Assembly (NCBI GenBank): GCA_964514235.1
Contig: CAZEPV010000031.1
Span: 1-14,825 of the forward strand
Source of the DNA: JAAYRQ01 sp035647235
GTDB taxonomy: Bacteria; Bacillota; Syntrophomonadia; Syntrophomonadales; Syntrophomonadaceae
DNA length: 14,825 bases
Direction: 5' to 3'
Below the pieces are notes generated by a model. The model had not been told where the DNA came from, did no database searches, and saw nothing but the letters and a program-made list of their open reading frames with translations. Shown here one piece after another: positions 5,380 to 13,055 of the stretch (the first letter of the stretch is position 1; every line of letters begins with the position of its first letter). A program made the translations under genes and the position numbers.

Positions 5380-7716
5380 TTAATGCAAGTCTACTATAGT
5401 AACCCCTAATCCTCCTTCATTGTATAAACCATCCCGATAATTTTTAACATATCTATGTTCCTTTAGGTACTCCCTAACCGCTTTGCGCAGTGCCCCAGTA
5501 CCTTTACCGTGAATTATTGCCACAGAATCTAGGCCAACTAGATTAGCATCTTCTAAATATTTTTCTACTTCTTGAATAGCTTCGTGGGCTAATTTGCCCC
5601 TTAAATCTATTTCTTTATTAATATGCCTAGCCTTATTTAAAAAGGTATTAGTTTTTAGATAAACTTGCTTTTCCTCGGGAGATTCCGCTGGTACTACATC
5701 ATTTTTGTTAACATTTATTTTTAGTATTCCAGCTTGGACTACAATTTCATCAGCCATAATTTCAAGGACATATCCCTTTTGGCCAATACTATTTATAAAA
5801 ACATAATCACCCAAATTAGGTTGGAAAGTAGAAGTTCTAGGTTGAACTCGATTAACTTTCGGCATGGGTTGGGTGACTTTGTTAAGTTTTTTTCTGTTTT
5901 GCTCAATTTCATGCCATTTTAAGGTTTCATCTTGCTTTTTAAGAGTAGCTTTTAATTCTTTTATGGCCAAATCCGCTTCCGCCCTTATTTGTTTCAAATA
6001 TAAATCAGTTTCCTCCTGGGCTTTCCTAATTATTCTATCTTTTTCCGAATTAAAAGATTGCTTTTCTCTGTCTAAAGCAATCCTTTCTAGTTCAACTTTT
6101 TCCCTTTCCAGTTCTAGTTCCCTTTTCATATTATTATATTCATAACGGCTCTCCTTCAGTTCCCTAATCATTTTGCTTATTTCCCTATCCGTTTCGGGAA
6201 CTATTTTTCTAGCCTGCTCCACTAATTCTGGCTTCAATCCTAAGCGGGCTGCTATTTCAAAAGCATTACTTTGCCCTGGTGTACCTATAGTCAATTCATA
6301 AGTAGGTTTTAATGAAACAGGATCAAATTCCACACAAGCATTTTGAACCCTATCGGTCTGGTAGGCATAATTTTTCAGTTCACTTTGATGGGTTGAAACT
6401 ACCACTTTAGCTTTTTTACCTCTTAATTCCTCTAATATAATTCTAGCCAAAGCAGCACCTTCGGTAGGGTCAGTTCCAGCACCTAACTCATCCAAAAGGA
6501 CCAATGAATTACTGTCTGCCTCTTCTAGGATACTTATAATGTTTTTCATGTGAGAAGAAAAAGTACTCAGAGATTGTTCAATACTCTGTTCATCACCTAT
6601 ATCAACATAAATAGATTTAAAAATTGAAATTTTACTATTTTCCCTAGCTGGAATAAATAGCCCACACATAGCCATAAGGCTTAACAAGCCTATAGTTTTG
6701 AGGGCTACTGTTTTGCCTCCCGTATTGGGACCCGTAATTACAAGCGTATCAAACTTTTTCCCTAGTTCCACATTAAGTGGTACAGCTTCTTCACCTATCA
6801 GGGGGTGCTTACCCCGATTAATTTCGATAATACCTGCTTCATTCATATCTGGGCGAAAGGCATTTTGTTTATAGGCTAATCTTGCCCGAGCAAATATATA
6901 ATCCAATAGGGATAATATCTTGGAATTATGCATTAACTGATCGGCAAATATAGCTACTTCCCCACTCAGGTTAGCTAATATCTTTTCTATTTCCCGTTTT
7001 TCCTCTAGTTGGAGCATACGAATTTTATTATTATGCTCGACTACAGATAAGGGTTCAATAAACACTGTAGCCCCACTAGCCGATTCATCATGGATAATGC
7101 CTTTAATTTCATTGCGAAATTCCTGTTTAACGGGAATCACATATCTACCGTCTCGTTCGGTTATTAAGGCATCTTGTAAATGTTTTTGATTATATTCCGA
7201 ACGTATATAGCTTTGCAGATAATCTCTTATCCTATTTTTATAAGTATTTATTTGGCTACGAATACTTCTTAATTCAGATGTCGCATCATCCCTGATTGTA
7301 CCACCCTCATCTATGGCACGCCCTATTTGCTTTTCTAGATTATAATTCTCCATAATGGTGTCTACCAAGTGACCTAATTCCTTATACTGGTCTACACTTA
7401 TATTTCTTTGGGCTAACCTAGAGGCACTTAATAAATGATATATCTCTAACAATTCATGTGTGGTTAGTAGTCCCTGAATTTTGGCCTTTTTTACTGGTTT
7501 TTCTATTAAATTAAGGTTGTTTAGGAAACTAGGCTCCTTATATCTCAAGAATTCCATAGCTTCCTCTGTTTCATCTAGCCTTTTATTTACTAAATTATAA
7601 TCTGCAGAAGGTAACATTTTTTTAACATGATTAAACCCGCCTGCAAAATAAGTTAATTCACACAATAAAGCCTGTATTTTGTCAAATTCTAATTTCTTTA
7701 GTGTCTTTGTGTCCAT
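5380..7716 (-). CDS. mutS2: MutS2 family ATPase with C-terminal Smr domain
   Basis: A 778-residue MutS2 protein. MutS2 proteins do not act in classical mismatch repair. Bacillus MutS2 (RqcU) is reported to act on collided ribosomes, and other homologues restrain recombination. The core and lever region covers about 1-320. The ABC-type ATPase has Walker A GPNTGGKT (329-336), Walker B LVLLDE (405-410) followed by GAGTDPTEG, and the STHQSE switch (441-446). A long charged coiled coil runs over about 510-620. The Smr domain is C-terminal, with DLRG (704-707) and HGKGTG (736-741). All motifs are intact. The ATG at 7716 has only a weak GTGGGG SD (7724-7729) with 7 nt spacing, so initiation may be modest or coupled to the NIF3-like gene 53 nt upstream. 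The stop is TAA. Confidence 0.96.
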   Translation of the reverse strand: MDTKTLKKLEFDKIQALLCELTYFAGGFNHVKKMLPSADYNLVNKRLDETEEAMEFLRYKEPSFLNNLNLIEKPVKKAKIQGLLTTHELLEIYHLLSASRLAQRNISVDQYKELGHLVDTIMENYNLEKQIGRAIDEGGTIRDDATSELRSIRSQINTYKNRIRDYLQSYIRSEYNQKHLQDALITERDGRYVIPVKQEFRNEIKGIIHDESASGATVFIEPLSVVEHNNKIRMLQLEEKREIEKILANLSGEVAIFADQLMHNSKILSLLDYIFARARLAYKQNAFRPDMNEAGIIEINRGKHPLIGEEAVPLNVELGKKFDTLVITGPNTGGKTVALKTIGLLSLMAMCGLFIPARENSKISIFKSIYVDIGDEQSIEQSLSTFSSHMKNIISILEEADSNSLVLLDELGAGTDPTEGAALARIILEELRGKKAKVVVSTHQSELKNYAYQTDRVQNACVEFDPVSLKPTYELTIGTPGQSNAFEIAARLGLKPELVEQARKIVPETDREISKMIRELKESRYEYNNMKRELELEREKVELERIALDREKQSFNSEKDRIIRKAQEETDLYLKQIRAEADLAIKELKATLKKQDETLKWHEIEQNRKKLNKVTQPMPKVNRVQPRTSTFQPNLGDYVFINSIGQKGYVLEIMADEIVVQAGILKINVNKNDVVPAESPEEKQVYLKTNTFLNKARHINKEIDLRGKLAHEAIQEVEKYLEDANLVGLDSVAIIHGKGTGALRKAVREYLKEHRYVKNYRDGLYNEGGLGVTIVDLH

Positions 7717-7764
7717 TTAAAAACCCCACGTTAAATCTATAAATCTTTTTTCAAATTGCAATAC

Positions 7765-7791
7765 CACTTCTAATGCAGGTTATTAGAAGTG
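7765..7791 (-). other. Perfect hairpin across the NIF3-like stop codon
   Basis: CACTTCTAAT (7765-7774) and ATTAGAAGTG (7782-7791) are perfect 10-bp arms around a 7-nt loop. The hairpin contains the last six codons of the NIF3-like gene and its TAG stop. On the transcribed strand no U tract follows, so it is not a typical terminator. An mRNA 3'-end stabiliser or attenuator ahead of mutS2 is possible. Confidence 0.5.
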
Positions 7792-8735
7792 CGTTTTACC
7801 CTAATAAGGCCAGAACAAGGAATTATCTTTATCTTGTTTTTTTCCAATTCATCCAAAAATAAATTCATGCCTAGTGAATCGCTGGCCATATGTCCAGCAA
7901 TAATCACATTAAGGTGGTTCTCCTTGGCTAACTTAATATGCTTCTCGGGCATATGCATACAGATAATAGTCCCAACGCCAGCCTGAACCAATTTTTCATA
8001 TGATTTTTCGGCCCCAGAAGTTCCTCCTGTCATTTTAACAAAAATCTTTCCTGCCCTATGCTTTTTATCCCCCACAATTATGGTAGGTCCTGCCCTTAGC
8101 TTTCTGGCTGCCTGATATTCAGGTAGCTCCAGAAGCAATTCTATTACATCAGCTAATTTATTAGGCAACTTTACATCGAACATATTTTGCAAATAGTGGT
8201 TTACCATATTATCGGCTGGGGAATGCACACACATAAAGGGAAGGTCTAATAACCTTGCTGCATCAATAGCCCTTTGGTGGTTAGCTGGCATTATGCCTCT
8301 TTTAACTTCCTTGATTCTAGATGCCATCATCCCCTCGCCGACATTAATAGGCACCCCTACATTGCCCATCAAATCAGCTTGTACATCCATAACTTCGTTC
8401 AAGGCCGCATAGGCGATACCTTCTGGATGATGGGCTAATACCAGATCGATTTGGTGCCCTTTTTCCCTTAATCTATCAGCTAACAAGATTTCTGGAGTTT
8501 CAATATCTATACCGCATAAAATTGTCTGGACTCTCTCATTACCATTACCCACTAGGATTCTCGTGTCAGCATAGGGATTTTCTAGACACTCTTTATCAAA
8601 GACATCTTTATCAGTTTCCCCAAGTTTTTCATATTCCCTGAGATGGTCCTCCAAAATATTATTTAAATAATCTCCCCTAATATCTTTTTCCCTACCCATT
8701 TGGATAGCTAATTCGTAAATTTCACGTAGTTTCAA
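7770..8735 (-). CDS. NIF3/DUF34-like putative metal-binding hydrolase
   Basis: A 321-residue protein that I place in or near the NIF3 (DUF34) superfamily. This is a widespread family of dinuclear-metal proteins without a firmly established reaction. Supporting motifs are LVLAHHPEG (about 98-106), HSPADN (171-176), KMTGGTSGAEKSY (about 234-246), MHMPEKH (260-266) and the C-terminal AGHMASDSLGMN (280-291), with His residues in the places expected for metal ligands. It is longer than minimal NIF3 proteins (about 250-280) because of an N-terminal helical extension of about 60 residues. The start is a TTG at 8735, supported by GGAGGT (8743-8748) 7 nt upstream; no ATG is available nearby. The stop is TAG. 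It is probably co-transcribed with mutS2 from the promoter at 8785-8812. Confidence 0.72.
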   Translation of the reverse strand: MKLREIYELAIQMGREKDIRGDYLNNILEDHLREYEKLGETDKDVFDKECLENPYADTRILVGNGNERVQTILCGIDIETPEILLADRLREKGHQIDLVLAHHPEGIAYAALNEVMDVQADLMGNVGVPINVGEGMMASRIKEVKRGIMPANHQRAIDAARLLDLPFMCVHSPADNMVNHYLQNMFDVKLPNKLADVIELLLELPEYQAARKLRAGPTIIVGDKKHRAGKIFVKMTGGTSGAEKSYEKLVQAGVGTIICMHMPEKHIKLAKENHLNVIIAGHMASDSLGMNLFLDELEKNKIKIIPCSGLIRVKRTSNNLH

Positions 8736-8784
8736 TCACAAGACCTCCATTTGTATTTATATTATCAAACATTTTAACTACTAG

Positions 8785-8812
8785 ATTATACTATAAACCG
8801 ACCAAAAGCCAA
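8785..8812 (-). promoter_or_regulatory. Promoter for the NIF3-like/mutS2 unit
   Basis: On the minus strand TTGGCT (8807-8812), a 16-nt spacer and a perfect TATAAT (8785-8790) precede the TTG start by about 50 nt. Together with the hairpin after polX, this separates the NIF3-like/mutS2 unit from zapA-polX. Confidence 0.45.
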
Positions 8813-8826
8813 TATAATTACAATGT

Positions 8827-8855
8827 CAAAAGGGCCTAGTTCACCTAAAGCCCTT
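8827..8855 (-). terminator. Terminator after polX
   Basis: On the minus strand AAGGGC pairs with GCCCTT (complement of 8850-8855 and 8830-8835), with a further 3-bp TAG/CTA inner helix. A short TTTT follows. It lies about 30 nt after the polX stop. Confidence 0.5.
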
Positions 8856-8883
8856 CATCTTACAAAAATGAATTATCCAGAAT

Positions 8884-10554
8884 CTAATCTTTCAAGTACT
8901 TAGTTAAAGTCGCGATATCCCAAGTATTTACTACGTCTGATGGTGTTAGCCAACCACGTCTAGCACTCATAACCCCATATCTCCTATTTTTTAAATCTCT
9001 GGAATTATGTGCATCACTATTAATTGCCATCTTAATTCCCAATTCGGCAGCCTGTCTAGCTACAATTTCATCGACATCGAGCCTATCGGGATGGGAATTG
9101 ATCTCGAATATTACATCATTTTGGACAGCACATTCTAGAATTTTATCCATATGCAGTTCATAAGCAGGCCTACGGTTGAGTAATCTTCCAGTAAGATGTC
9201 CGATTATATCAACATGCTCATTTTTCATGGCCTTTAATAATCTTTCGGTCTGTTTATCTATATCTAATTTAAAATTACTATGAATAGAAGCTACCACAAT
9301 GTCAAGTTCCTGTAATGTATCATCAGTAAAGTCTAATTTCCCGTCCCTTAGTATATCGACTTCAATGCCTTTTAGGATAGTGAAGTCTAGCATTTGTTCG
9401 TTTAGGCTATCTATTAGGATAGCTTCCTCCTTTAGCCTTTTTTCATTTAAACCGCTACTTATATGGAGTGATTTGGAATGATCTGTAATGGCCATATAGG
9501 AATATCCTAGGTTTTTACAGGCTAGAGCCATCTCTTCTATTGAACAAGCCCCATCACTCCAATTAGAATGAACATGCAAATCCCCCTTAATGTCGGCTTC
9601 ACTTATCAGATTTGGCAAATCAAAATTCTTGGCTAATTCAATTACATTAGCATCCTCCCTAAGTTCGGGGGGGATATACTGCAAATTCAATTTTTCAAAT
9701 AAACTTTCTTCATCTAGCAAATTACTAAATTGAGAAGGGTCTGTCTGCTTAAATATTTCTTCCCTGAATTCCTTATCTCCTGTAGTCCAGACTAAGTTGT
9801 AATAATAATTTGCAGGTTCAACTAAAATAATCTCGAATTCCACATTATAGGTCAAGCGACCACTTATCCTATTATTTTCTACAGTCTCTACTTTATTAAT
9901 CGGCTTATAGTTAATTATATAATTCTTAGCTGACTCGAAATCATTGGCGGCCAATAAAATATCTATATCCTTTACTTGGGGTTTCCCACGCCTAGCACTA
10001 CCCACAATGCTGACCTCTATTACTTCTTTGGATTGTTTAAGATATTTTAAAAATTCTTCAGCTAGAGGTAGTGCCACACCTAAATTAGCACGTCCATAAG
10101 ATTCCTTTAATAGTTCGATACCTTTTTTTATATTATATTCACTTTTACTGCCTAGGCCAGGTAGCTCCCGAATTTTTTTAGCCTCGACAGCCCCAAGCAA
10201 ATCCTCTATATTATCGATTCCTAAATTTCCATAAATAACCATTGCAGTTTTATGTCCCAAACCAGGAATAGCTAACATTTCCAGCACACCGAAAGGAATT
10301 TCTTTTAAAAGGTCCTCGTAATATTCACAACTTTCCTTCTCTACCATTTCCTCAATAATGCTTTTAACTGTTTTCCCCACCCCTGGGATATCGCCTATCT
10401 TATCTCTTTCATATAAAACCGACAGGTTTTCGTCCAAATGATATACCGATTCTGCAGCTTTACGATAAGCCCTGATTTTAAAGAAGTTTTCCTCTTTCAT
10501 AGTCAAAATATCCGCTATTCTGTCCAGAGTTCTCGCAATCTCGCGGTTTGTCAT
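8884..10554 (-). CDS. polX: PolX: DNA polymerase/3'-5' exonuclease, polymerase half divergent
   Basis: A 556-residue bacterial X-family polymerase (repair type), cytoplasmic. The N-terminal helical 8-kDa domain has helix-hairpin-helix motifs at DIPGVGK (about 55-61), AIPGLGH (95-101) and LPGLGS (131-136). The nucleotidyltransferase palm has VGSARRG and DID (Asp196/Asp198). The third catalytic carboxylate, Asp in typical PolX (VDLR), reads VEFE here (Glu239). The usual FTGSxxHN and NEYGLF blocks are replaced by WTTGDKEF (256-263) and an unrelated stretch. The C-terminal PHP exonuclease is complete: HVHS (327-330), Asp334, TDH (357-359), Glu398, His425, His453, SHP, and SDAH (513-516). The ATG at 10554 is 1 nt after the zapA stop, so translation is probably coupled. 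The stop is TAG. Confidence 0.93.
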   Translation of the reverse strand: MTNREIARTLDRIADILTMKEENFFKIRAYRKAAESVYHLDENLSVLYERDKIGDIPGVGKTVKSIIEEMVEKESCEYYEDLLKEIPFGVLEMLAIPGLGHKTAMVIYGNLGIDNIEDLLGAVEAKKIRELPGLGSKSEYNIKKGIELLKESYGRANLGVALPLAEEFLKYLKQSKEVIEVSIVGSARRGKPQVKDIDILLAANDFESAKNYIINYKPINKVETVENNRISGRLTYNVEFEIILVEPANYYYNLVWTTGDKEFREEIFKQTDPSQFSNLLDEESLFEKLNLQYIPPELREDANVIELAKNFDLPNLISEADIKGDLHVHSNWSDGACSIEEMALACKNLGYSYMAITDHSKSLHISSGLNEKRLKEEAILIDSLNEQMLDFTILKGIEVDILRDGKLDFTDDTLQELDIVVASIHSNFKLDIDKQTERLLKAMKNEHVDIIGHLTGRLLNRRPAYELHMDKILECAVQNDVIFEINSHPDRLDVDEIVARQAAELGIKMAINSDAHNSRDLKNRRYGVMSARRGWLTPSDVVNTWDIATLTKYLKD

Positions 10555-10555
10555 C

Positions 10556-10834
10556 TTATCCCATCCTGTCTTTCTTTTCCTCTTCTAAAGTTTTTATTAG
10601 TTCATCATAATCCTCTTGTAGTTTATTAAGCTCATCAGCTAAATTCAAACTAGTTAATACTGCCACTTTAGTAGTCGATAAATTGGGATTTCTTTGATGT
10701 ACCATTTTCATACGCCTATCCACGTATGATGCTAACATATTGATATACTCTGGATTTTCGCTCCCTTTTACAACATATTCCTCATTAAAAATTTCTACCG
10801 TAACCCTAGTCGTTTTGTTTTGTTCAGAACCCAT
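10556..10834 (-). CDS. zapA: Cell division protein ZapA
   Basis: A 92-residue ZapA-family protein, which binds and bundles FtsZ filaments and promotes Z-ring assembly at mid-cell. The N-terminal globular part (about 8-45) has the family pattern TRVTVEIFNEEYVVKGSENPEYI, followed by YVDRRM, and then a C-terminal coiled coil (about 55-90, LADELNKLQEDYDELIKTLEEEK). The length matches the Gram-positive ZapA. The ATG at 10834 follows AGGGGG (10843-10848) at 8 nt. The stop TAA is separated from the polX ATG by one base, making zapA-polX an operon. In Bacillus the same pair flanks yshB, absent here. No clear promoter was found upstream. Confidence 0.9.
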   Translation of the reverse strand: MGSEQNKTTRVTVEIFNEEYVVKGSENPEYINMLASYVDRRMKMVHQRNPNLSTTKVAVLTSLNLADELNKLQEDYDELIKTLEEEKKDRMG

Positions 10835-10952
10835 TATGTATTCCCCCTAATTTAGGCTGATGTTATATTTCGCTATATGAGTAGTATTTCCTTTTAATAA
10901 ATCAAAAGCACCCCTACTTATATTTAATAGAATATTAAAATATTATACTAAA

Positions 10953-10984
10953 AAGCCTGCCTTCAGGTTAAAGAAAGCAGGCTT
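10953..10984 (-). terminator. Rho-independent terminator after the acyl-CoA synthetase gene
   Basis: On the minus strand AAGCCTGC pairs with GCAGGCTT (arms 10977-10984 and 10953-10960), extendable past one mismatch by GAAA/CTTC. It is followed by TTTTT. It lies 15 nt after the TAG stop. Confidence 0.82.
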
Positions 10985-10999
10985 ATTGGTTAAGCAATC

Positions 11000-12922
11000 C
11001 TAATCTTTATATAATTCAGATATATCCTCTTTAAAGTTCTGGATTATAATCCTATATTTATTTTTCATGGTAGGGGTGACTTCATCCATTGCTTCCAAGA
11101 ATCTACGTTTAGCAATATGGTAATTCTTAATCCTTTCAAAGTCCTCTAACTCACTGTTAGCTTGTTCAATATCTGCAGCTATGAGATTCTTAACTTCGGG
11201 ATGTTCAGTAAAATCCTTACCAACTTTAACACATACCCGTTCTACACCCTCACCTACAAAAAGGATTTCCGATTCATCAAAAGTAATATCCTTGGCCTTT
11301 AACAGTTGTAAAATATATTCAAATTTAGGTACAACTATTGCACTTACATACTTCTTATCATCACCTACAACACAAATCTGTTCTATATAGCGGGCAGTTG
11401 AAAATTTATTTTCAACCTTAGCCCGAGGGACGTTTTTACCAGTATCCAAAACCATAATACTCTTTTTACGATCAATAATCCTATAATAGCCGTCCGCTTC
11501 TATAACTGCGATATCACCAGTTCTGAAAAATCCGTCCTCTGTGAAGGCTTCAGCCGTAGACTCAGGATCATTATAATAACCTGAGAAAATAGTCTCACCT
11601 CTTACCAATATTTCTCCATCTTCAGCCAGTTTTTCCTCCGAGAAATATAATGTTGGCCCAATTGAACCAGGTAAAACAGCCCTTAAGCTATTAAAGTTAA
11701 TTGCATTCATAGTTTCTGTTAAGCCGTAACCCTCACATATTCTAATTCCCATGGCCATGAATATTTTACATAGTTCAGCAGGTAGACTAGCAGAAGCAGA
11801 AAAGGAAACCCTAAAGTTTTTACCCAAAATTTGGCGCACCTTACTGAAAACAACTTCATCAGCCCATTTATATTCTTTAATAAGTTCTTCGGGTAAACCT
11901 TCCGTCATGTCCACATCAAAGCCCATATCTACAAAACCATTCTCATCTGCCCTAGCATCTACCACCCTTAGACCTATATCTAGAGCCTTTTCAAAGGCTG
12001 CCTGTCCCTCGGGGGTTTGCGAAGCTGCATCCCTGATGGCCATATAGATTCTCTCGAAAATCCTGGGAACAGAACAGAACCAGGTAGGTTGGAAAATTTG
12101 TAAATCAGCCACAACTGTTTGAGGCTTTTCCGCATAAGCAATGGTACAACCAGCATTTAGCGCAATCATTTGACCGCACTGTCTTTCATAGGAATGTGAT
12201 AAAGGTAAGAAAGATAGATTAATATCATTTTCATCAATCATGTAATTGATATGGGCAAAATTGTTATTATCTGCTTGGGTTGCACTCATAAAAGTATGAT
12301 GGGTATGGATAGCACCCTTAGGGACACCAGTTGTTCCAGAAGTATAAATTATAGTAGCCATGTCCCAGACATCAATATCATGCCAGGCCTTTTCATATGC
12401 ATACTTATTTTGATGCAGATAGGGTCTTCCCAAGTCTTTAAGCCCATTAATATTTAAAAATTTACCGTTATCAGGTAGGGGGCAATCGTTATCGAATACT
12501 ATTACCTTTTCCAATAAAGGCATTTCTTCCATACAATTGAGAACCTTATCTATACCCTCTTGTTCTCTAACATATAGTATTTTAGTTTCCGAATCATTAA
12601 TAATATACTTCATCTCTGCTTCCGAAAGTGTGGGATAAACCGTTACTGTAACCGCTCCAGAACCCAGAATAGACATATCAGCCCATAGCCATTCAGGGCA
12701 ATTATAGGACATAATAGCTACTTTATCCTGCTTTTTTATTCCTAGCGATAATAAACCACCAGCCAGATCCTTAACTATAGAACCAACTTCGGAATAAGTT
12801 AGGGAGGCAGTTTCATTAGGACCCGTTTTAAACCATTGACATCTCCGTTCACCAAATCTTACTACAGTTTCATTAAACATTCTTGGTACAGTGCAAAGTC
12901 TCATGTGACCACGTTTAACCAT
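11000..12922 (-). CDS. Long-chain fatty acyl-CoA synthetase (AMP-forming)
   Basis: A 640-residue member of the ANL superfamily that activates a fatty acid through an acyl-adenylate to acyl-CoA, feeding beta-oxidation or lipid synthesis. The ATP-binding P-loop is YTSGTTGVPKG (193-203). The aromatic/A5 motif is EGYGLTET (397-404). The hinge motif is FFRTGDIAV...GYYRIIDRKKS (465-488). The C-terminal catalytic lysine region is TPTMKNKYR (616-624). The length and the large central insertion fit the FadD15/FACS-type long-chain enzymes. The ATG at 12922 is preceded by AAGGGGGAAG; a second in-frame ATG at codon 7 lacks such a site. The stop is TAG. It has its own terminator, so it is probably monocistronic. 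Exact chain length is unknown; the presence of this gene alone does not prove fatty-acid growth. Confidence 0.93.
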   Translation of the reverse strand: MVKRGHMRLCTVPRMFNETVVRFGERRCQWFKTGPNETASLTYSEVGSIVKDLAGGLLSLGIKKQDKVAIMSYNCPEWLWADMSILGSGAVTVTVYPTLSEAEMKYIINDSETKILYVREQEGIDKVLNCMEEMPLLEKVIVFDNDCPLPDNGKFLNINGLKDLGRPYLHQNKYAYEKAWHDIDVWDMATIIYTSGTTGVPKGAIHTHHTFMSATQADNNNFAHINYMIDENDINLSFLPLSHSYERQCGQMIALNAGCTIAYAEKPQTVVADLQIFQPTWFCSVPRIFERIYMAIRDAASQTPEGQAAFEKALDIGLRVVDARADENGFVDMGFDVDMTEGLPEELIKEYKWADEVVFSKVRQILGKNFRVSFSASASLPAELCKIFMAMGIRICEGYGLTETMNAINFNSLRAVLPGSIGPTLYFSEEKLAEDGEILVRGETIFSGYYNDPESTAEAFTEDGFFRTGDIAVIEADGYYRIIDRKKSIMVLDTGKNVPRAKVENKFSTARYIEQICVVGDDKKYVSAIVVPKFEYILQLLKAKDITFDESEILFVGEGVERVCVKVGKDFTEHPEVKNLIAADIEQANSELEDFERIKNYHIAKRRFLEAMDEVTPTMKNKYRIIIQNFKEDISELYKD

Positions 12923-12963
12923 TTCTTACTTCCCCCTTATTGATTAAATATTCAAACTATATA

Positions 12964-12990
12964 AATATAATATCACAAAGACTATGGCAA
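12964..12990 (-). promoter_or_regulatory. Weak candidate promoter for the acyl-CoA synthetase gene
   Basis: On the minus strand TTGCCA (12985-12990) is followed after 15 nt by TATATT (12964-12969). The spacing is short and the surrounding DNA is very AT-rich, so this is tentative. Confidence 0.28.
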
Positions 12991-12997
12991 TACGATA

Positions 12998-13041
12998 TCA
13001 AAAATAAAAACAATAATAGCAATTCTGAATACTAATCCTAT
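12998..13041 (-). terminator. Weak candidate terminator after the nucleoside kinase gene
   Basis: On the minus strand ATAGGATT can pair imperfectly with AATTGCTAT (13034-13041/13016-13024), followed by a T-rich run with two stretches of five T. The stem is weak and bulged. Confidence 0.33.
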
Positions 13042-13055
13042 CCCATCGTTTCATG

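Noticed and set aside
5864..6145. Plus-strand open frames opposite mutS2, tyrS, the acyl-CoA synthetase and the nucleoside kinase
   Set aside because: They lie antisense to genes with clear protein motifs, lack SD sequences and show no recognisable composition.
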